This document shows, piece after piece, positions 29,708-41,444 of a stretch of 64,000 nucleotides of DNA. Where the stretch lies: contig NZ_BMVW01000001.1 of assembly GCF_014650915.1 (NCBI RefSeq), positions 310,001-374,000 on the forward strand. The letters are read 5' to 3'. Under the pieces are notes generated by a model. That model did not search any database. It saw nothing but the letters and a program-made list of their open reading frames with translations, and was not told the origin of the DNA. Position 1 is the first letter of the stretch. Every line of letters begins with the position of its first letter. The DNA comes from Streptomyces poonensis (GTDB lineage: Bacteria; Actinomycetota; Actinomycetes; Streptomycetales; Streptomycetaceae). Position numbers and translations under genes: made by a program.

Positions 29708-31075
29708 TCATCGCGACGACCCCGCCTTGCGCCGGTCCAGGGCCCGAGAACGGCCCCCCACGGCGGTCGCGCCATTGACGCGCGAGACGCCCGCGGCGAC
29801 CGGGGTACGCGTCTCCGGCTGCCGCGGCTCGTCGTCCGCCGCACCCATCCCGTACGCCGCGGACGACGCGCCCGGAGCCGACAGGAGGTCGGTCTCCTCG
29901 CCGCGACGGCGCCGGCGGCGGTACCGCGGCGGCACGAACCGCTCGGCCCAGCGCGGGGCCCGCGGCGTGAAGCGGGGCAGCAGGAGCAGCACCAGGCCCA
30001 CCGCGCTGAGCGCGACGACGCCGAGCACGATCCACATGGACGCCGAGTGCACCGAGTACGCGAGCGCGCCGAAGCCGATCAGCGCCGACCAGAAGTACAT
30101 GATCAGCACGGCCCGGCTGTGCGAGTGCCCGATCTCCAGCAGGCGGTGGTGCAGGTGGCCCCGGTCGGCGGCGAACGGGGACTGGCCGCGCCAGGTGCGC
30201 CGGACGATCGCGAGGATCAGGTCGGCCGCGGGGATCGCGATGATCGTCAGCGGCATCAGCAGCGGGATGTAGACGGGCACCATCTGGTGCACGGCTTCCT
30301 TCTCGGACCCGGCGAACAGGCTCATCGCGTCGGGGTCGATCTGCCCGGTCACGGAGATCGCGCCCGCCGCCAGCACCAGGCCGATCAGCATCGACCCGGA
30401 GTCGCCCATGAAGATGCGGGCGGGATGCATGTTGTGCGGCAGGAAGCCCAGGCACATGCCCATCAGGACGGCGGCGAAGAGGGTGGCCGGGGCCGCGGCC
30501 TCGATGCTGTGGCCGTACCACATGCGGTAGGCGTACATGAAGAACGCCGCGGCCGCGATGCACACCATGCCGGCGGCCAGGCCGTCGAGGCCGTCCACGA
30601 AGTTGACCGCGTTGATCGTGATGACGACGAGCGCCACCGTCAGCAGGGTGCCCTGCCACTGGGTCACCGCGACGTTGCCGACGCCCGGGATGGGCAGCCA
30701 CAGGATCGTCAGGCCCTGCATGACCATGACGCCCGCGGCGATCATCTGGCCGCCGAGCTTGATCAGCGCGTCGATCTCGAACTTGTCGTCCAGCACGCCG
30801 ATGAGCCAGATCAGCGCGGCCCCGGAGAGCAGGGCGCGCGGCTCGTTGCTCTCGTACACCTCGCTGAGGTTGGTCAGGTGGTCGGCGACCAGCAGGCCCG
30901 CGCACAGACCGAAGAACATCGCGATGCCGCCGAGCCGCGGCGTCGGTTCCCGGTGGACGTCGCGCGCACGGATCTCCGGCATCGCGCCTGCCACGATCGC
31001 GAACTTTCGTACCGGCCCTGTCAGCAGATACGTCACCGCGGCCGTGATGCAGAGCGTCAGCAGGTATTCACGCAC
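29708..31075 (-). CDS. MraY/WecA-family undecaprenyl-phosphate sugar-1-phosphate transferase
   Basis: This 455-residue protein has about eleven membrane helices. Family motifs are PTPRLGGIAMF near the N-terminus, NAVNFVDGLDGLAAG with the catalytic acidic cluster, HPARIFMGDSGSM, and the His-rich cytoplasmic loop DRGHLHHRLLEIGHS. It would attach a sugar phosphate (probably GlcNAc-1-P) to the lipid carrier to start a wall glycopolymer. A basic, disordered C-terminal tail (YRRRRRRGEE, then Pro/Ala-rich) is unusual. The GTG at 31075 has GGGGAA upstream; a longer in-frame start at 31114 is possible. Confidence 0.9.
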   Translation of the reverse strand: MREYLLTLCITAAVTYLLTGPVRKFAIVAGAMPEIRARDVHREPTPRLGGIAMFFGLCAGLLVADHLTNLSEVYESNEPRALLSGAALIWLIGVLDDKFEIDALIKLGGQMIAAGVMVMQGLTILWLPIPGVGNVAVTQWQGTLLTVALVVITINAVNFVDGLDGLAAGMVCIAAAAFFMYAYRMWYGHSIEAAAPATLFAAVLMGMCLGFLPHNMHPARIFMGDSGSMLIGLVLAAGAISVTGQIDPDAMSLFAGSEKEAVHQMVPVYIPLLMPLTIIAIPAADLILAIVRRTWRGQSPFAADRGHLHHRLLEIGHSHSRAVLIMYFWSALIGFGALAYSVHSASMWIVLGVVALSAVGLVLLLLPRFTPRAPRWAERFVPPRYRRRRRRGEETDLLSAPGASSAAYGMGAADDEPRQPETRTPVAAGVSRVNGATAVGGRSRALDRRKAGSSR

Positions 31076-31204
31076 GGGCTTCCCCACAGGTCTCGCTGGC
31101 CTTATCAGTCCCACACCCTAGCGAGGCACGCATATGGTTGGGGACTTCCGGGTAGCGACGATGGTTGCACGCGTAGCTGTAACTGGTGGTGCGTCTACCC
31201 TGGC

Positions 31205-32443
<1,239 letters not shown>

Positions 32444-32563
32444 GGTGGGCTCCGGGCGTCGGCGGGGGCGCTACGACCAATGTAGGACCGTGGCCCGTGG
32501 CCCGCCCGGTGATCGGGCCCGCCCGGTGGTGGGGCGCTCCCCGGCCGCCGGTTCCGCCCGTGG

Positions 32564-33235
32564 TCAGGTGCGCGCGGGCACGCCCGTCAGCGCCGTCACG
32601 ACGGGATCCAGCGCCTGGTGTATCTCGTCGCCGATCGACCGGAAGAACGGCAGGGGCGCCCCGTACGGGTCGTACACCTCGTCGGCGTCCGCCGTCGGTG
32701 CCAGCAGCCAGCCGCGGAGCGCCGCCGCGGCGCGCACCAGCGCCCGCGCGCGCATGACCAGGCCGTCCTCCAGCGGGGGCAGCGTCGCCGGGTCGATGGC
32801 GTTCACCAGGCGGGTGAACTCCTTGAGGGTGAAGGTACGCAGACCCGCCGAGTGCCCCATGGAGATGACCTGGGCCCGGTGGTCGCGGGTGGCGGTGAGG
32901 ACCAGGTCGGCCATGATGACGTGCTCGTCCAGCAGCTCGCGGCCCACGAAGCCGGAGGAGTCCGCGCCGAAGTCCGCGAGGACCGCCTCGGCGTTCTCCT
33001 CCATGGGGGCGCCCTCATGGCCCCAGGTGCCGGCGCTCTCGACGATGAGGCCGCCGCCCAGGATGCCGAGCCGCTCCGCCACGAAATGGCGGGTCAGCCG
33101 CTCGGTTATGGGCGAGCGGCACACATTGCCGGTGCTGACGTGGAGTATGCGGAAGGTGTCACGCGGAAAGCCGAAGGTGGTCGTCTCTTCCCCGATGCCG
33201 CCTATGCCACGCCCCGTCGCTCCAGGGCCTGTCAA
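32564..33235 (-). CDS. low-molecular-weight protein-tyrosine phosphatase
   Basis: This 223-residue protein has the family P-loop near the N-terminus in ILHVSTGNVCRSPITERL (a CX4-5R-type loop), and DEVYDPYGAP near the C-terminus supplies the general-acid Asp region. It is likely to dephosphorylate tyrosine on wall or capsule assembly proteins. The only good start is a TTG at 33235 overlapping the sua5 stop (TTGA), with GAGG 7 nt upstream, so it is translationally coupled to sua5. The first Met codon is far inside the domain. Confidence 0.82.
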   Translation of the reverse strand: MTGPGATGRGIGGIGEETTTFGFPRDTFRILHVSTGNVCRSPITERLTRHFVAERLGILGGGLIVESAGTWGHEGAPMEENAEAVLADFGADSSGFVGRELLDEHVIMADLVLTATRDHRAQVISMGHSAGLRTFTLKEFTRLVNAIDPATLPPLEDGLVMRARALVRAAAALRGWLLAPTADADEVYDPYGAPLPFFRSIGDEIHQALDPVVTALTGVPART

Positions 33236-33879
33236 TTCGCCACCTCGAGGTCGGGCACCACCTTGCGGAGCTCGTCCGCGTCGAGCGCGCCCGCGCGCAG
33301 CAGTACCGGCACCTTGCCCGTGACGTCGACGATGGACGACGGCACGATGCCGGGCGTCGGCCCGCCGTCCAGGTAGACGGAGACGGAGTCGCCGAGCATG
33401 TTCTGCGCGGCGTCGCAGTCCTCGGGGGCGGGGTGGCCCGTGAGGTTGGCGGACGACACCGCCATGGGGCCGACCTCGGTCAGCAGCTCGATCGCGACCG
33501 GGTGCAGCGGCATGCGCACCGCGACCGTGCCGCGGGTGTCGCCGAGGTCCCACTGGAGCGACGGCTGGTGCCTGGCGACGAGGGTCAGCGCGCCCGGCCA
33601 GAAGGCGTCGACGAGCTCCCAGGCCTGCTCGGAGAAGTCCGTGACGAGGCCGTGCAGGGTGTTCGGGGAGCCGATCAGCACGGGCGAGGGCATGTTGCGG
33701 CCCCGTCCCTTGGCCTCCAGCAGGTCGCCCACGGCCTCCGAGCTGAACGCGTCCGCGCCGATGCCGTACACGGTGTCGGTGGGCAGCACCACCAGCTCGC
33801 CGCGGCGGACGGCGGACGCGGCCTCGCGCAGACCGGTCGCGCGGTCGGTGGCGTCGTTGGTGTCGTAGCGCCGTGCCAT
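33232..33879 (-). CDS. sua5: threonylcarbamoyl-AMP synthase (Sua5/YwlC/YrdC family)
   Basis: This 215-residue enzyme makes L-threonylcarbamoyladenylate for the t6A modification at position 37 of ANN-decoding tRNAs. The YrdC fold is shown by VLPTDTVYGIGADAF, KGRGRNMPSPVLIG, FWPGALTLVARH and MAVSSANLTGHPAP. It is the short form without the Sua5 C-terminal domain. The gene follows prmC and prfA, a common bacterial order. Confidence 0.95.
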   Translation of the reverse strand: MARRYDTNDATDRATGLREAASAVRRGELVVLPTDTVYGIGADAFSSEAVGDLLEAKGRGRNMPSPVLIGSPNTLHGLVTDFSEQAWELVDAFWPGALTLVARHQPSLQWDLGDTRGTVAVRMPLHPVAIELLTEVGPMAVSSANLTGHPAPEDCDAAQNMLGDSVSVYLDGGPTPGIVPSSIVDVTGKVPVLLRAGALDADELRKVVPDLEVAN

Positions 33880-33951
33880 CTAGCGTGCCTCCTCGTACCC
33901 CGGGCACGCGTCGTACCCGTCGCTCTGGTTGCAGGTCTGGAACTGGAACAT
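33880..33951 (-). CDS. possible 23-residue small ORF between prmC and sua5
   Basis: The ATG at 33951 encodes MFQFQTCNQSDGYDACPGYE plus EAR. The TAG stop abuts the sua5 ATG (TAGATG), and the ORF starts 8 nt after the prmC stop. The two Cys and the tight packing suggest a translated coupler, but there is no convincing ribosome-binding site. It may be chance. Confidence 0.35.
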   Translation of the reverse strand: MFQFQTCNQSDGYDACPGYEEAR

Positions 33952-33959
33952 CCGCGGTC

Positions 33960-34841
33960 TCACGGCAGTGCCTTGCGCGCCGTCGCGAACCGCGGCCGGT
34001 TGTTGAGGTCGGGGTGGTCGGCCGCGTCGGCCCAGCCCCGCTCCTCGGTGAAGATCCACGGCACCTGGCCGCCCTGGGTGTCGGCGTGCTCGACGACGAC
34101 GACCCCGCCGGGCCGCAGCAGCCGGTGCGCGGTGCGCTCCAGGCCGCGGATCAGGTCGAGGCCGTCCTCCCCGGAGAACAGGGCCAGCTCCGGGTCGTGG
34201 TCGCGCGCCTCGGGGGCGACGTACTCCCACTCGGTGAGCGGGATGTACGGCGGATTGGAGATGACCAGGTCGACCTGGCCGTCGAGGTCCGGGAAGGCCG
34301 TCAGGGCGTCGCCCTGCCGCAGATCCACCCTGCTGCCCGCCATGTTCTTGCGGGTCCACACCAGCGCGTCCTCCGACAGCTCCACGGCGTGCACGCGCGA
34401 GCGCGGCACCTCCTGGGCCAGGGCGAGCGCGATGGCGCCGGAGCCGGTGCACAGGTCGACGATGAGCGGCTCGACGACGTCCATGGCCCGTACGGCGTCT
34501 ATGGCCCAGCCGACGACCGACTCGGTCTCCGGCCGCGGCACGAACACACCCGGCCCCACCTGGAGCTCCAGATAGCGGAAGTACGCCCGCCCGGTGATGT
34601 GCTGGAGCGGCTCGCGGGCCTCGCGGCGCGCGACGACCTCCCAGTACCGGGCGTCGAAGTCCGCGTCCTTGACCATGTGCAGCTGGCCGCGCTTGACGCC
34701 GTGCACGAAGGCCGCGAGCTCCTCCGCGTCGGTGCGCGGCGAGGGCACGCCGGCGTCGGCCAGCCGCTGGGTGGCCTGGGCCACTTCCGCGAGCAGCACG
34801 CTGCGGGGGTTTGGGGGACGCTCCCCAAATGATGGCTGCAC
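33960..34841 (-). CDS. prmC: release-factor glutamine methyltransferase
   Basis: This 293-residue SAM enzyme methylates the Gln of the GGQ motif in release factors, one of which (prfA) is encoded just upstream. It has the N-terminal helical domain, the SAM motif VDLCTGSGAIALALA and the catalytic VISNPPYIPL. The GTG at 34841 is chosen for GGAGG 6 nt upstream; the open frame extends further but carries no better start. Confidence 0.94.
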   Translation of the reverse strand: MQPSFGERPPNPRSVLLAEVAQATQRLADAGVPSPRTDAEELAAFVHGVKRGQLHMVKDADFDARYWEVVARREAREPLQHITGRAYFRYLELQVGPGVFVPRPETESVVGWAIDAVRAMDVVEPLIVDLCTGSGAIALALAQEVPRSRVHAVELSEDALVWTRKNMAGSRVDLRQGDALTAFPDLDGQVDLVISNPPYIPLTEWEYVAPEARDHDPELALFSGEDGLDLIRGLERTAHRLLRPGGVVVVEHADTQGGQVPWIFTEERGWADAADHPDLNNRPRFATARKALP

Positions 34842-34936
34842 GCTGGTCCTCCGGGGCTGAGCTGGTGTCTCGTCGTACGGCTTGAGTCTCGTCGTCGTAC
34901 GGCTGCCGACGTCCTCGTACGGCGCCGAGGGCGCGT

Positions 34937-36013
34937 TTACGCGGCGGCGAGCTTGGCGGCCGAGTCCGCGTCGACGCACGCCTGGATGACCGCGTCGAGC
35001 TCGCCGTCGAGCACCTGGTCCAGGTTGTACGCCTTGAAGCCGACGCGGTGGTCCGAGATGCGGTTCTCGGGGAAGTTGTACGTACGGATCTTCTCGGAGC
35101 GGTCGACGGTGCGGACCTGGCTGCGCCGGGCGTCCGCGGCCTCCCTCTCCGCCTCCTCCTGCGCCGCCGCGAGCAGCCTGGAGCGCAGGATACGCAGTGC
35201 CTGCTCCTTGTTCTGGAGCTGGCTCTTCTCGTTCTGGCAGGAGGCGACGACGCCGGTCGGCAGGTGGGTGATACGGACGGCGGAGTCGGTGGTGTTCACG
35301 GACTGGCCGCCGGGGCCGGACGAACGGTAGACGTCGATGCGCAGGTCGTTCGGGTTGATCTCCACGTCGACCTCCTCGGCCTCCGGGGTGACCAGCACAC
35401 CGGCGGCGGAGGTGTGGATGCGGCCCTGCGACTCGGTGGCGGGCACGCGCTGCACGCGGTGCACCCCGCCCTCGTACTTCAGCCGGGCCCACACGCCCTG
35501 GCCGGGCTCGGTCGCGCCCTGGCCGCCCTTGGTCTTCACCGCGACCTGGACGTCCTTGTAGCCGCCCAGCTCGGACTCGGTGGCGTCGATGATCTCGGTC
35601 TTCCAGCCGACGCGCTCGGCGTACCGCAGGTACATGCGCAGCAGGTCGCCGGCGAACAGCGCGGACTCGTCGCCGCCCGCACCGGCCTTGATCTCGAGGA
35701 TGACGTCCTTGTCGTCGCTGGGGTCGCGCGGGACCAGCAGCAGACGGAGCTTCTCCGTGAGCTCCTCGCGCTGCTTCTCCAGCTCCTTGACCTCGGCGGC
35801 GAAGTCGGGGTCGTCGGCGGCGAACTCGCGGGCCGTCTCGATGTCGTCGCCGGTCTGCTTCCAGGAGCGGTACGTGGCGACGATCGGGGTCAGCTCGGCG
35901 TAGCGCTTGTTCAGCTTGCGCGCGTTGGCCTGGTCCGCGTGGACCGACGGATCGGCGAGCTTCTTCTCGAGATCGGCGTGTTCACCGATCAGTTCCTCGA
36001 CCGCCTCGAACAT
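34937..36013 (-). CDS. prfA: peptide chain release factor 1
   Basis: This 358-residue RF1 recognises UAA and UAG. It has an N-terminal coiled domain, [18 protein letters not shown], the stop-codon-recognition region [19 protein letters not shown] (PAT in place of PxT is usual for RF1) and the catalytic GPGGQSVN. It is followed by prmC. Confidence 0.97.
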   Translation of the reverse strand: MFEAVEELIGEHADLEKKLADPSVHADQANARKLNKRYAELTPIVATYRSWKQTGDDIETAREFAADDPDFAAEVKELEKQREELTEKLRLLLVPRDPSDDKDVILEIKAGAGGDESALFAGDLLRMYLRYAERVGWKTEIIDATESELGGYKDVQVAVKTKGGQGATEPGQGVWARLKYEGGVHRVQRVPATESQGRIHTSAAGVLVTPEAEEVDVEINPNDLRIDVYRSSGPGGQSVNTTDSAVRITHLPTGVVASCQNEKSQLQNKEQALRILRSRLLAAAQEEAEREAADARRSQVRTVDRSEKIRTYNFPENRISDHRVGFKAYNLDQVLDGELDAVIQACVDADSAAKLAAA

Positions 36014-36116
36014 CTCCGGCTCCCTGGGCTGTCCCCCGCTCCCGTCACGATGCCGGGGACGGAACTGGGGACGAAACTACGTACGACAGATGAATTGGGC
36101 TGTACCACCGCAAAAC

Positions 36117-36180
36117 GCCGGTCCCGGCGCCCGCCCCGCCGCGCGTCGCGCACGGCGGGTGAAGGGCGCCGAGGACCGGC
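36117..36180 (-). terminator. rpmE terminator
   Basis: A 16-bp stem (36117-36132 with 36164-36180, one bulged A) encloses a second CCGCCG/CGGCGG stem, 12 nt after the rpmE stop. Confidence 0.8.
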
Positions 36181-36192
36181 GCTGTGGGCTCG

Positions 36193-36414
36193 CTACTTCT
36201 TGGCAGCGGCAGCCTTGCCGAAGCGGGCCTCGAAGCGGGCCACGCGGCCACCGGTGTCGAGGATCTTCTGCTTGCCCGTGTAGAACGGGTGGCACTCGGA
36301 GCAGACCTCGGCACGGATGGTGCCGCTGGAGATCGTGCTACGGGTGGTGAACGACGCGCCACAGGTGCAGCTGACCTGCGTCTCGACGTACTCGGGGTGA
36401 ATGTCGCGCTTCAA
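36193..36414 (-). CDS. rpmE: ribosomal protein bL31, zinc-binding form
   Basis: This 73-residue protein starts [12 protein letters not shown]. Cys16, Cys18, Cys38 and Cys41 form the zinc site of the C+ type of L31, which is replaced by a Cys-less paralogue under zinc starvation in Streptomyces. The start is a TTG at 36414 with AGGAG 5 nt upstream. A strong terminator separates it from prfA. Confidence 0.95.
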   Translation of the reverse strand: MKRDIHPEYVETQVSCTCGASFTTRSTISSGTIRAEVCSECHPFYTGKQKILDTGGRVARFEARFGKAAAAKK

Positions 36415-36622
36415 GGTGTCTCCTAGTTTCGGGAGGGCGCCGGGTCGCAGCCGCGGGATGCGGGAACGTGAACCGGAGCCGACGTACCAGTCTGCCAGTT
36501 CTGGCCGCATCCCCCAAAACCGGGGGGCTCGGCGATCTATTCCCCGGGTGCCGCGCCCAGGCGCTCGCCCGGATCGTGCCCGCGGCCCCGGTCGCCCTTC
36601 CGGTCCCCGGCCCTCCCCGGGG

Positions 36623-37762
36623 TCAGCCCGGAGTGACCACTCCGTCCGCGTCGCCCTCGGCCGTGCCCTCCGTCGCCGACCTGGGGATCGCCCGGTCGGC
36701 CCTGAGGGCGTCCCAGACCTGCCGGGCCTTGTCCTCGGCGACCAGGACGCGGTTGGGATCGGCCGGGTCGGCGTGGACCGGCATCGTCACCATGCTCAGA
36801 TCCGCGGGGCCGATGCCCTTCAGGCCGTCCGCGAAGGTCGCCAGGTTCCGTACCGAGCCCAGCTCGGAGTCGGTGGTGACGGCCCTGGTGGCGGTGTCGG
36901 CGAGGTCGTACAGCTTCTTCGGGCTGGTGAGTACGCCGAGGTCCGCGACCTGGTCGACCAGGGCCCTGACGAACGCCTGCTGGAGCTGGATGCGGCCGAG
37001 GTCGGAGCCGTCGCCGACGCCGTGCCGGGTGCGGACGAGGCCGAGGGCCTGCGCGCCGTCGAGGGTGTGCTCGCCCGCCGCCAGATCCAGGTGGCTGTCG
37101 GCGTCGTCTATGTCCTCCGTCGTGGTGATCCGCACCCCGCCCAGCTCGTCGACGAGCTTCTCGAAGCCGGCGAAGTCGACCTCCATGTAGTGGTCCATCC
37201 TGATGCCGGTCATCGACTCGACGGTCTTCACCGCGCAGGCCGCGCCGCCGGTGGCGAAGGCCGAGTTGAACATGGCGTCGTCGGCGGGCGGGTGGGTCCT
37301 GCCGTCGGCTCCCGTGCACTCGGGACGGTCCACAAGGGTGTCACGGGGGATGGAGACCACGGCGGCCCTCCCGCGCCCCTCGTACATGTGCACGATCATC
37401 GCCGTGTCGGAGCGGGCGGTGCCGTTGTCCGTACCGCCGCCCAGCTTCTTGTTGCCGCCTGAACGGCTGTCCGAGCCGAGGACGAGGATGTCCTCCGAGC
37501 CGTTGTCGACGTCCTGCGGGCGGTCACCGCCGAGGAGGGAGTTGATGTCGATGCTTCTGAGGTTGCCGTTGAGCTTGAAGTACAGATAGCCGACGCCCGA
37601 GCCGCCGAGCACCGCGATACCGACGGCGGCCCAGACGGCGACCAGCAGCGCCTTGCGCCGCACGCTCCGGGACCCGCGGCGGCGGTCCTCGGCGCGGTCG
37701 CGCGGGCTCGTGGTGCCGGTCTCCCCCGGGCTGCCGGGGTCCGGCCTGCTCTCGGCGGACAT
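36623..37762 (-). CDS. LytR-CpsA-Psr (LCP) family cell-wall ligase
   Basis: This 379-residue protein has a short basic cytoplasmic head (RSVRRKALL), one membrane helix (about residues 38-60) and an extracytoplasmic LCP domain. Domain motifs include [35 protein letters not shown] and GGVRITT. LCP proteins move teichoic-acid or other anionic polymers from the lipid carrier to peptidoglycan. This could pair functionally with the WecA-like transferase 6 kb away; that is inference. The ATG at 37762 has GGAG upstream. Confidence 0.9.
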   Translation of the reverse strand: MSAESRPDPGSPGETGTTSPRDRAEDRRRGSRSVRRKALLVAVWAAVGIAVLGGSGVGYLYFKLNGNLRSIDINSLLGGDRPQDVDNGSEDILVLGSDSRSGGNKKLGGGTDNGTARSDTAMIVHMYEGRGRAAVVSIPRDTLVDRPECTGADGRTHPPADDAMFNSAFATGGAACAVKTVESMTGIRMDHYMEVDFAGFEKLVDELGGVRITTTEDIDDADSHLDLAAGEHTLDGAQALGLVRTRHGVGDGSDLGRIQLQQAFVRALVDQVADLGVLTSPKKLYDLADTATRAVTTDSELGSVRNLATFADGLKGIGPADLSMVTMPVHADPADPNRVLVAEDKARQVWDALRADRAIPRSATEGTAEGDADGVVTPG

Positions 37763-37908
37763 GTGCTCCTCGGTGGTCCTCTACGCGGGTCGGCTACCCC
37801 CTCACGTCGGGCTGAGGCTCGGTTCCTTCCATGTTCCTCCCATGTTCCTCCGTACGCCGGAGCGAGGAACCCCTCGTGGGGGTGGTTCCGCGCCCGCCTG
37901 TCCCCCTA

Positions 37909-37950
37909 CATGGCTGTGGCCGCCTCCGAACGGAGGCGGCCACAGCCATG
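37909..37950 (-). terminator. rho terminator
   Basis: A perfect 19-bp stem (37909-37927 with 37932-37950) with a GAAC loop lies about 107 nt after the rho stop. It is the strongest hairpin in the window. Confidence 0.9.
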
Positions 37951-37955
37951 TGATC

Positions 37956-37979
37956 AAGGGGCGCGGGGAACTGCGCGAC
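37956..37979 (-). repeat. second copy of the 24-nt dispersed repeat
   Basis: This is identical, as reverse complement, to 4753-4776. It sits directly beside the rho terminator hairpin. Confidence 0.8.
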
Positions 37980-38056
37980 AAGCCACAGCCAACCCGCGGC
38001 GAACGTACGACTACAGCGATCTACACCCTGTAGTCCCCCACAACCCGGCGGAGCGC

Positions 38057-40123
38057 TCAGTCCCCGTTGCCGGGCGCCGGCGTCGTCTTCTGGATCTGCA
38101 TCAGGAACTCGACGTTCGACTTGGTCTGCTTCATCTTGTCGAGGAGCAGCTCGATCGCCTGCTGCTGGTCCAGCGCGTGCAGCACCCGGCGCAGCTTCCA
38201 GACGATGGCCAGCTCCTCGTTGCCGAGCAGGATCTCTTCCTTACGGGTACCGGACGCATCGACGTCCACCGCCGGGAAGATGCGCTTGTCGGCGAGCTTC
38301 CGGTCGAGCTTGAGCTCCATGTTGCCGGTGCCCTTGAACTCCTCGAAGATCACCTCGTCCATGCGGGACCCGGTGTCCACCAGGGCGGTGGCGAGGATGG
38401 TCAGCGAGCCGCCGTCCTCGATGTTGCGGGCCGCGCCGAAGAAGCGCTTCGGGGGGTAGAGGGCCGTCGAGTCGACACCACCGGACAGGATGCGGCCGGA
38501 GGCCGGGGCGGCGAGGTTGTACGCACGGCCCAGACGCGTGATCGAGTCGAGCAGCACGACCACGTCGTGACCCAGCTCCACCAGGCGCTTGGCGCGCTCG
38601 ATGGCCAGCTCGGCGACCGTGGTGTGGTCCTCGGCCGGACGGTCGAAGGTCGAGGAGATGACCTCGCCCTTGACCGACCGCTGCATGTCGGTGACCTCTT
38701 CCGGACGCTCGTCGACGAGGACGACCATCAGGTGGCACTCGGGGTTGTTGTGCGTGATCGCGTTGGCGATCGCCTGCATGATCATGGTCTTGCCGGTCTT
38801 CGGCGGGGCCACGATCAGACCGCGCTGGCCCTTACCGATCGGCGACACGAGGTCGATGATGCGGGTGGTCAGCACGCCCGGGTCGGTCTCCAGACGGAGC
38901 CGGTCCTGCGGGTACAGCGGCGTCAGCTTGTTGAACTCCGGGCGGCCGCGGCCGTGTTCGGGCGCCATGCCGTTGACGGAGTCCAGGCGCACCAGCGCGT
39001 TGAACTTCTCGCGCCGCTCGCCTTCCTTCGGCTGGCGGACGGCACCGGTGACGTGGTCGCCCTTGCGCAGGCCGTTCTTGCGGACCTGGGCGAGGGAGAC
39101 GTACACGTCGTTCGGACCGGGGAGGTAGCCCGACGTACGGATGAAGGCGTAGTTGTCGAGGATGTCGAGGATGCCCGCGACCGGGATCAGGACGTCGTCC
39201 TCGGCGAGCTGCGGCTCGGCGACATCGTCGCGGCCACGGCGGCCACGGCGGTCGCGGTAGCGCCCGCGACGGCCACGGCGGCCGCCGCCGTCGTCGTCGT
39301 ACCCGTCGTCCTGACGGTCCTGACGGTCCTGCCGGCTGCTCTGCTGCTGACCGCGCTGCTGGCCGCCCTGCTGGTCGTCGCCCTTGCCGCGGCGGTCGCC
39401 ACGGTCGCGGTCGCGGTCGCCACGGTCGCGGTCGCGGTCACCACGGTCGCGGTCACGGCCGCGCTCACGGCGGTCCCGGCGGCCCTGACGGCCCTCGCCG
39501 CCCTGGTCGCCGTCGCCCTGCGCCTGCTGGCCCTGGGCCGGGGTCTCGGCCTTCGGCTCGTTCCTGGCCTCGTCGGCGACGGTCTCGGGGCTGCCGGCCT
39601 CGGCGGTGGCCCGGCGACGGCGGCGCTCGGTGGGCGCGTCGTCCGTGCTGGGGGAAGGCTGACCGGGGATCTCGATCTGCTGCTGGGCCGCGCCGGCGTC
39701 CGCGGTCGCGGCGGAGGCGTCCGTCCGCTCGGCTGCCTTCGCGGTCTTCTTCTCGGCCTTGTCGGCGGCCTCGGACTTGGCGGCAGCGGCGTCGTCGCCC
39801 GTACGGGTCCGGGAGGTGGCGCGGCGCTTCGGCTTGGTCTCGGCGGCGTCCTTGGCGGCGGCCGCGGTCTTCGCGGCGGGGGTGCCCCCTCCGGCCTGCG
39901 CCTCCTTGATGACCTCGATCAGCTGGCTCTTGCGCATACGCGCGGTACCCCTGATACCGAGGCCGGATGCGACCTGCTGCAGTTCGGCCAGCACCATGCC
40001 CTCGAGGCCGGTACCGCGGCGACGCCGGGAGCCGGCACCGGTGGCAGGCGCGGAGGCGTCCGTGGCGGGCGCGGCAGCGGTGTCGTCGACACGTGCGCCC
40101 ATCAGATCGGTGGTGTCGCTCAC
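38057..40123 (-). CDS. rho: transcription termination factor Rho with a large actinobacterial insertion
   Basis: This 688-residue hexameric RNA helicase terminates transcription. The N-terminal Rho_N helix-extension-helix ([28 protein letters not shown]) is followed by about 230 extra residues, first Ala/Lys/Glu-rich and then Arg/Asp/Gly-rich with repeated RDRGDRD. The RNA-binding fold ([18 protein letters not shown]) and the ATPase ([29 protein letters not shown]) come next. The insertion is typical of high-G+C actinobacteria and is thought to aid RNA binding. The GTG at 40123 has GAAGGA 6 nt upstream. Confidence 0.95.
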   Translation of the reverse strand: MSDTTDLMGARVDDTAAAPATDASAPATGAGSRRRRGTGLEGMVLAELQQVASGLGIRGTARMRKSQLIEVIKEAQAGGGTPAAKTAAAAKDAAETKPKRRATSRTRTGDDAAAAKSEAADKAEKKTAKAAERTDASAATADAGAAQQQIEIPGQPSPSTDDAPTERRRRRATAEAGSPETVADEARNEPKAETPAQGQQAQGDGDQGGEGRQGRRDRRERGRDRDRGDRDRDRGDRDRDRGDRRGKGDDQQGGQQRGQQQSSRQDRQDRQDDGYDDDGGGRRGRRGRYRDRRGRRGRDDVAEPQLAEDDVLIPVAGILDILDNYAFIRTSGYLPGPNDVYVSLAQVRKNGLRKGDHVTGAVRQPKEGERREKFNALVRLDSVNGMAPEHGRGRPEFNKLTPLYPQDRLRLETDPGVLTTRIIDLVSPIGKGQRGLIVAPPKTGKTMIMQAIANAITHNNPECHLMVVLVDERPEEVTDMQRSVKGEVISSTFDRPAEDHTTVAELAIERAKRLVELGHDVVVLLDSITRLGRAYNLAAPASGRILSGGVDSTALYPPKRFFGAARNIEDGGSLTILATALVDTGSRMDEVIFEEFKGTGNMELKLDRKLADKRIFPAVDVDASGTRKEEILLGNEELAIVWKLRRVLHALDQQQAIELLLDKMKQTKSNVEFLMQIQKTTPAPGNGD

Positions 40124-40526
40124 GAAGGGTCCTTCCCTGGAGCGGACGTCGGCCTGTCTGGCTCGGCGACCGGTTGTGCTGTCCGGCTTCGGTCCTTGCT
40201 GTGTGGACCGTGCCGGGGCGGTGGTCCGCCAAAGCGGCGGAAGAGATTTCTGGTGATACGGCGCTTCCCCGGGCCGTGGCACTGAGTGTCGGTGTCACTC
40301 GGCTGGGTCACGCCGGTTCCGGAGCATTGCTCGGCAGACCGCTCAGCGCCTGCGTACGGCGTACTGCGTGACGTACGAAACACAGTGCGGCTTGGGAGGC
40401 TCCCGGAAGAATGGTTGTCCCGGACGGGGACACGAAGCACCTCGCCATGGCGGGGTCGGGTGCAGACTTGAGGTTAACACTACCGGATCCAACAAACATT
40501 CCCCCTCTCCAAATCCGGCAACCGTG
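40124..40526 (-). promoter_or_regulatory. 403-nt region upstream of rho (probable promoter and long leader)
   Basis: No gene is supported. The only AT-rich, promoter-like stretch is at 40470-40500 (minus-strand TAGTGTTAAC preceded by TTGTTG). This would give a leader of about 350 nt, a length that could serve Rho autoregulation. The promoter call is weak. Confidence 0.35.
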
Positions 40527-41444
40527 TCAGGTGGCGAGCGGCAGGACGCTCGCTCCCCGTGCGTCGAGTTCCAGCCGGTTGGCGGCCCAGCCCTCGCCCG
40601 CGAGGTCGGCCACCTTGTCGGCGCTGTCGTCGTCGGCCAGTGCGAGGACGGTCGGTCCGGCACCGGAGATCACCGCGGGGATCCCGTCGGCCCGCAGCCG
40701 CTCGACCAGAGCGGCGCTGTCCGGCATGGCGGGCGCCCGGTACTCCTGGTGCAGCCGGTCCTCGGTGGCGGGCAGCAGCAGCTCGGGGCGCCGGGTGAGG
40801 GCCTCGACGAGCAGGGCGGCACGGCCCGCGTTGGCGGCGGCGTCGACGTGCGGAACGGTGCGCGGCAGCAGTCCGCGGGCCTCTTCTGTCAGTACCGGCT
40901 TTCCGGGGACGAAAACCACCGGAACGATGGAATCGGCGGGATCCATCCTGATGGCCCGCGCGGCACCGCCCTCCATCCAGGAGAGGGTGAAGCCGCCCAG
41001 CAGACAGGCGGCGACGTTGTCGGGGTGTCCCTCGATCTCGGTGGCGAGCTCCAGCAGAGCGGCGTCGTCGAGCCGGGAGTCGCCGCCTATGGTCACCGCG
41101 CGCGCGGCGACGATGCCGGCGCAGATGGCGGCGGAGGAGGAACCGAGGCCGCGGCCGTGCGGAATGCGGTTGGCGCACACGATCTCGAGGCCGCGGGGCT
41201 GTCCGCCGAGCAGGTCGAACGCGGTACGCAGAGAGCGGACGAGCAGATGGCGCTCGTCCCGCGGGAGCGTCTCGCTGCCCTCGCCCGCGATGTCGATGTG
41301 CAGGCCGGAGTCGGCCACCCGGACGACGACGTCGTCGTAGAGGCCCAGCGACAGGCCGAGGGCGTCGAAGCCCGGGCCGAGGTTGGCGCTGGTGGCGGGG
41401 ACGCGCACCCGGACGGCGGCGGCGCGGAACGCTGGACCGGCCAT
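40527..41444 (-). CDS. thrB: homoserine kinase
   Basis: This 305-residue GHMP kinase phosphorylates homoserine for threonine synthesis. It has VRVRVPATSANLGPGFDALG at the N-terminus, the ATP loop IPHGRGLGSSSAAICAG and the C-terminal motif ISGAGPTVLAL. The ATG at 41444 has AGGAG about 10 nt upstream. It is separated from thrC by 567 nt of repeat-rich DNA, so it may have its own promoter. Confidence 0.95.
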   Translation of the reverse strand: MAGPAFRAAAVRVRVPATSANLGPGFDALGLSLGLYDDVVVRVADSGLHIDIAGEGSETLPRDERHLLVRSLRTAFDLLGGQPRGLEIVCANRIPHGRGLGSSSAAICAGIVAARAVTIGGDSRLDDAALLELATEIEGHPDNVAACLLGGFTLSWMEGGAARAIRMDPADSIVPVVFVPGKPVLTEEARGLLPRTVPHVDAAANAGRAALLVEALTRRPELLLPATEDRLHQEYRAPAMPDSAALVERLRADGIPAVISGAGPTVLALADDDSADKVADLAGEGWAANRLELDARGASVLPLAT

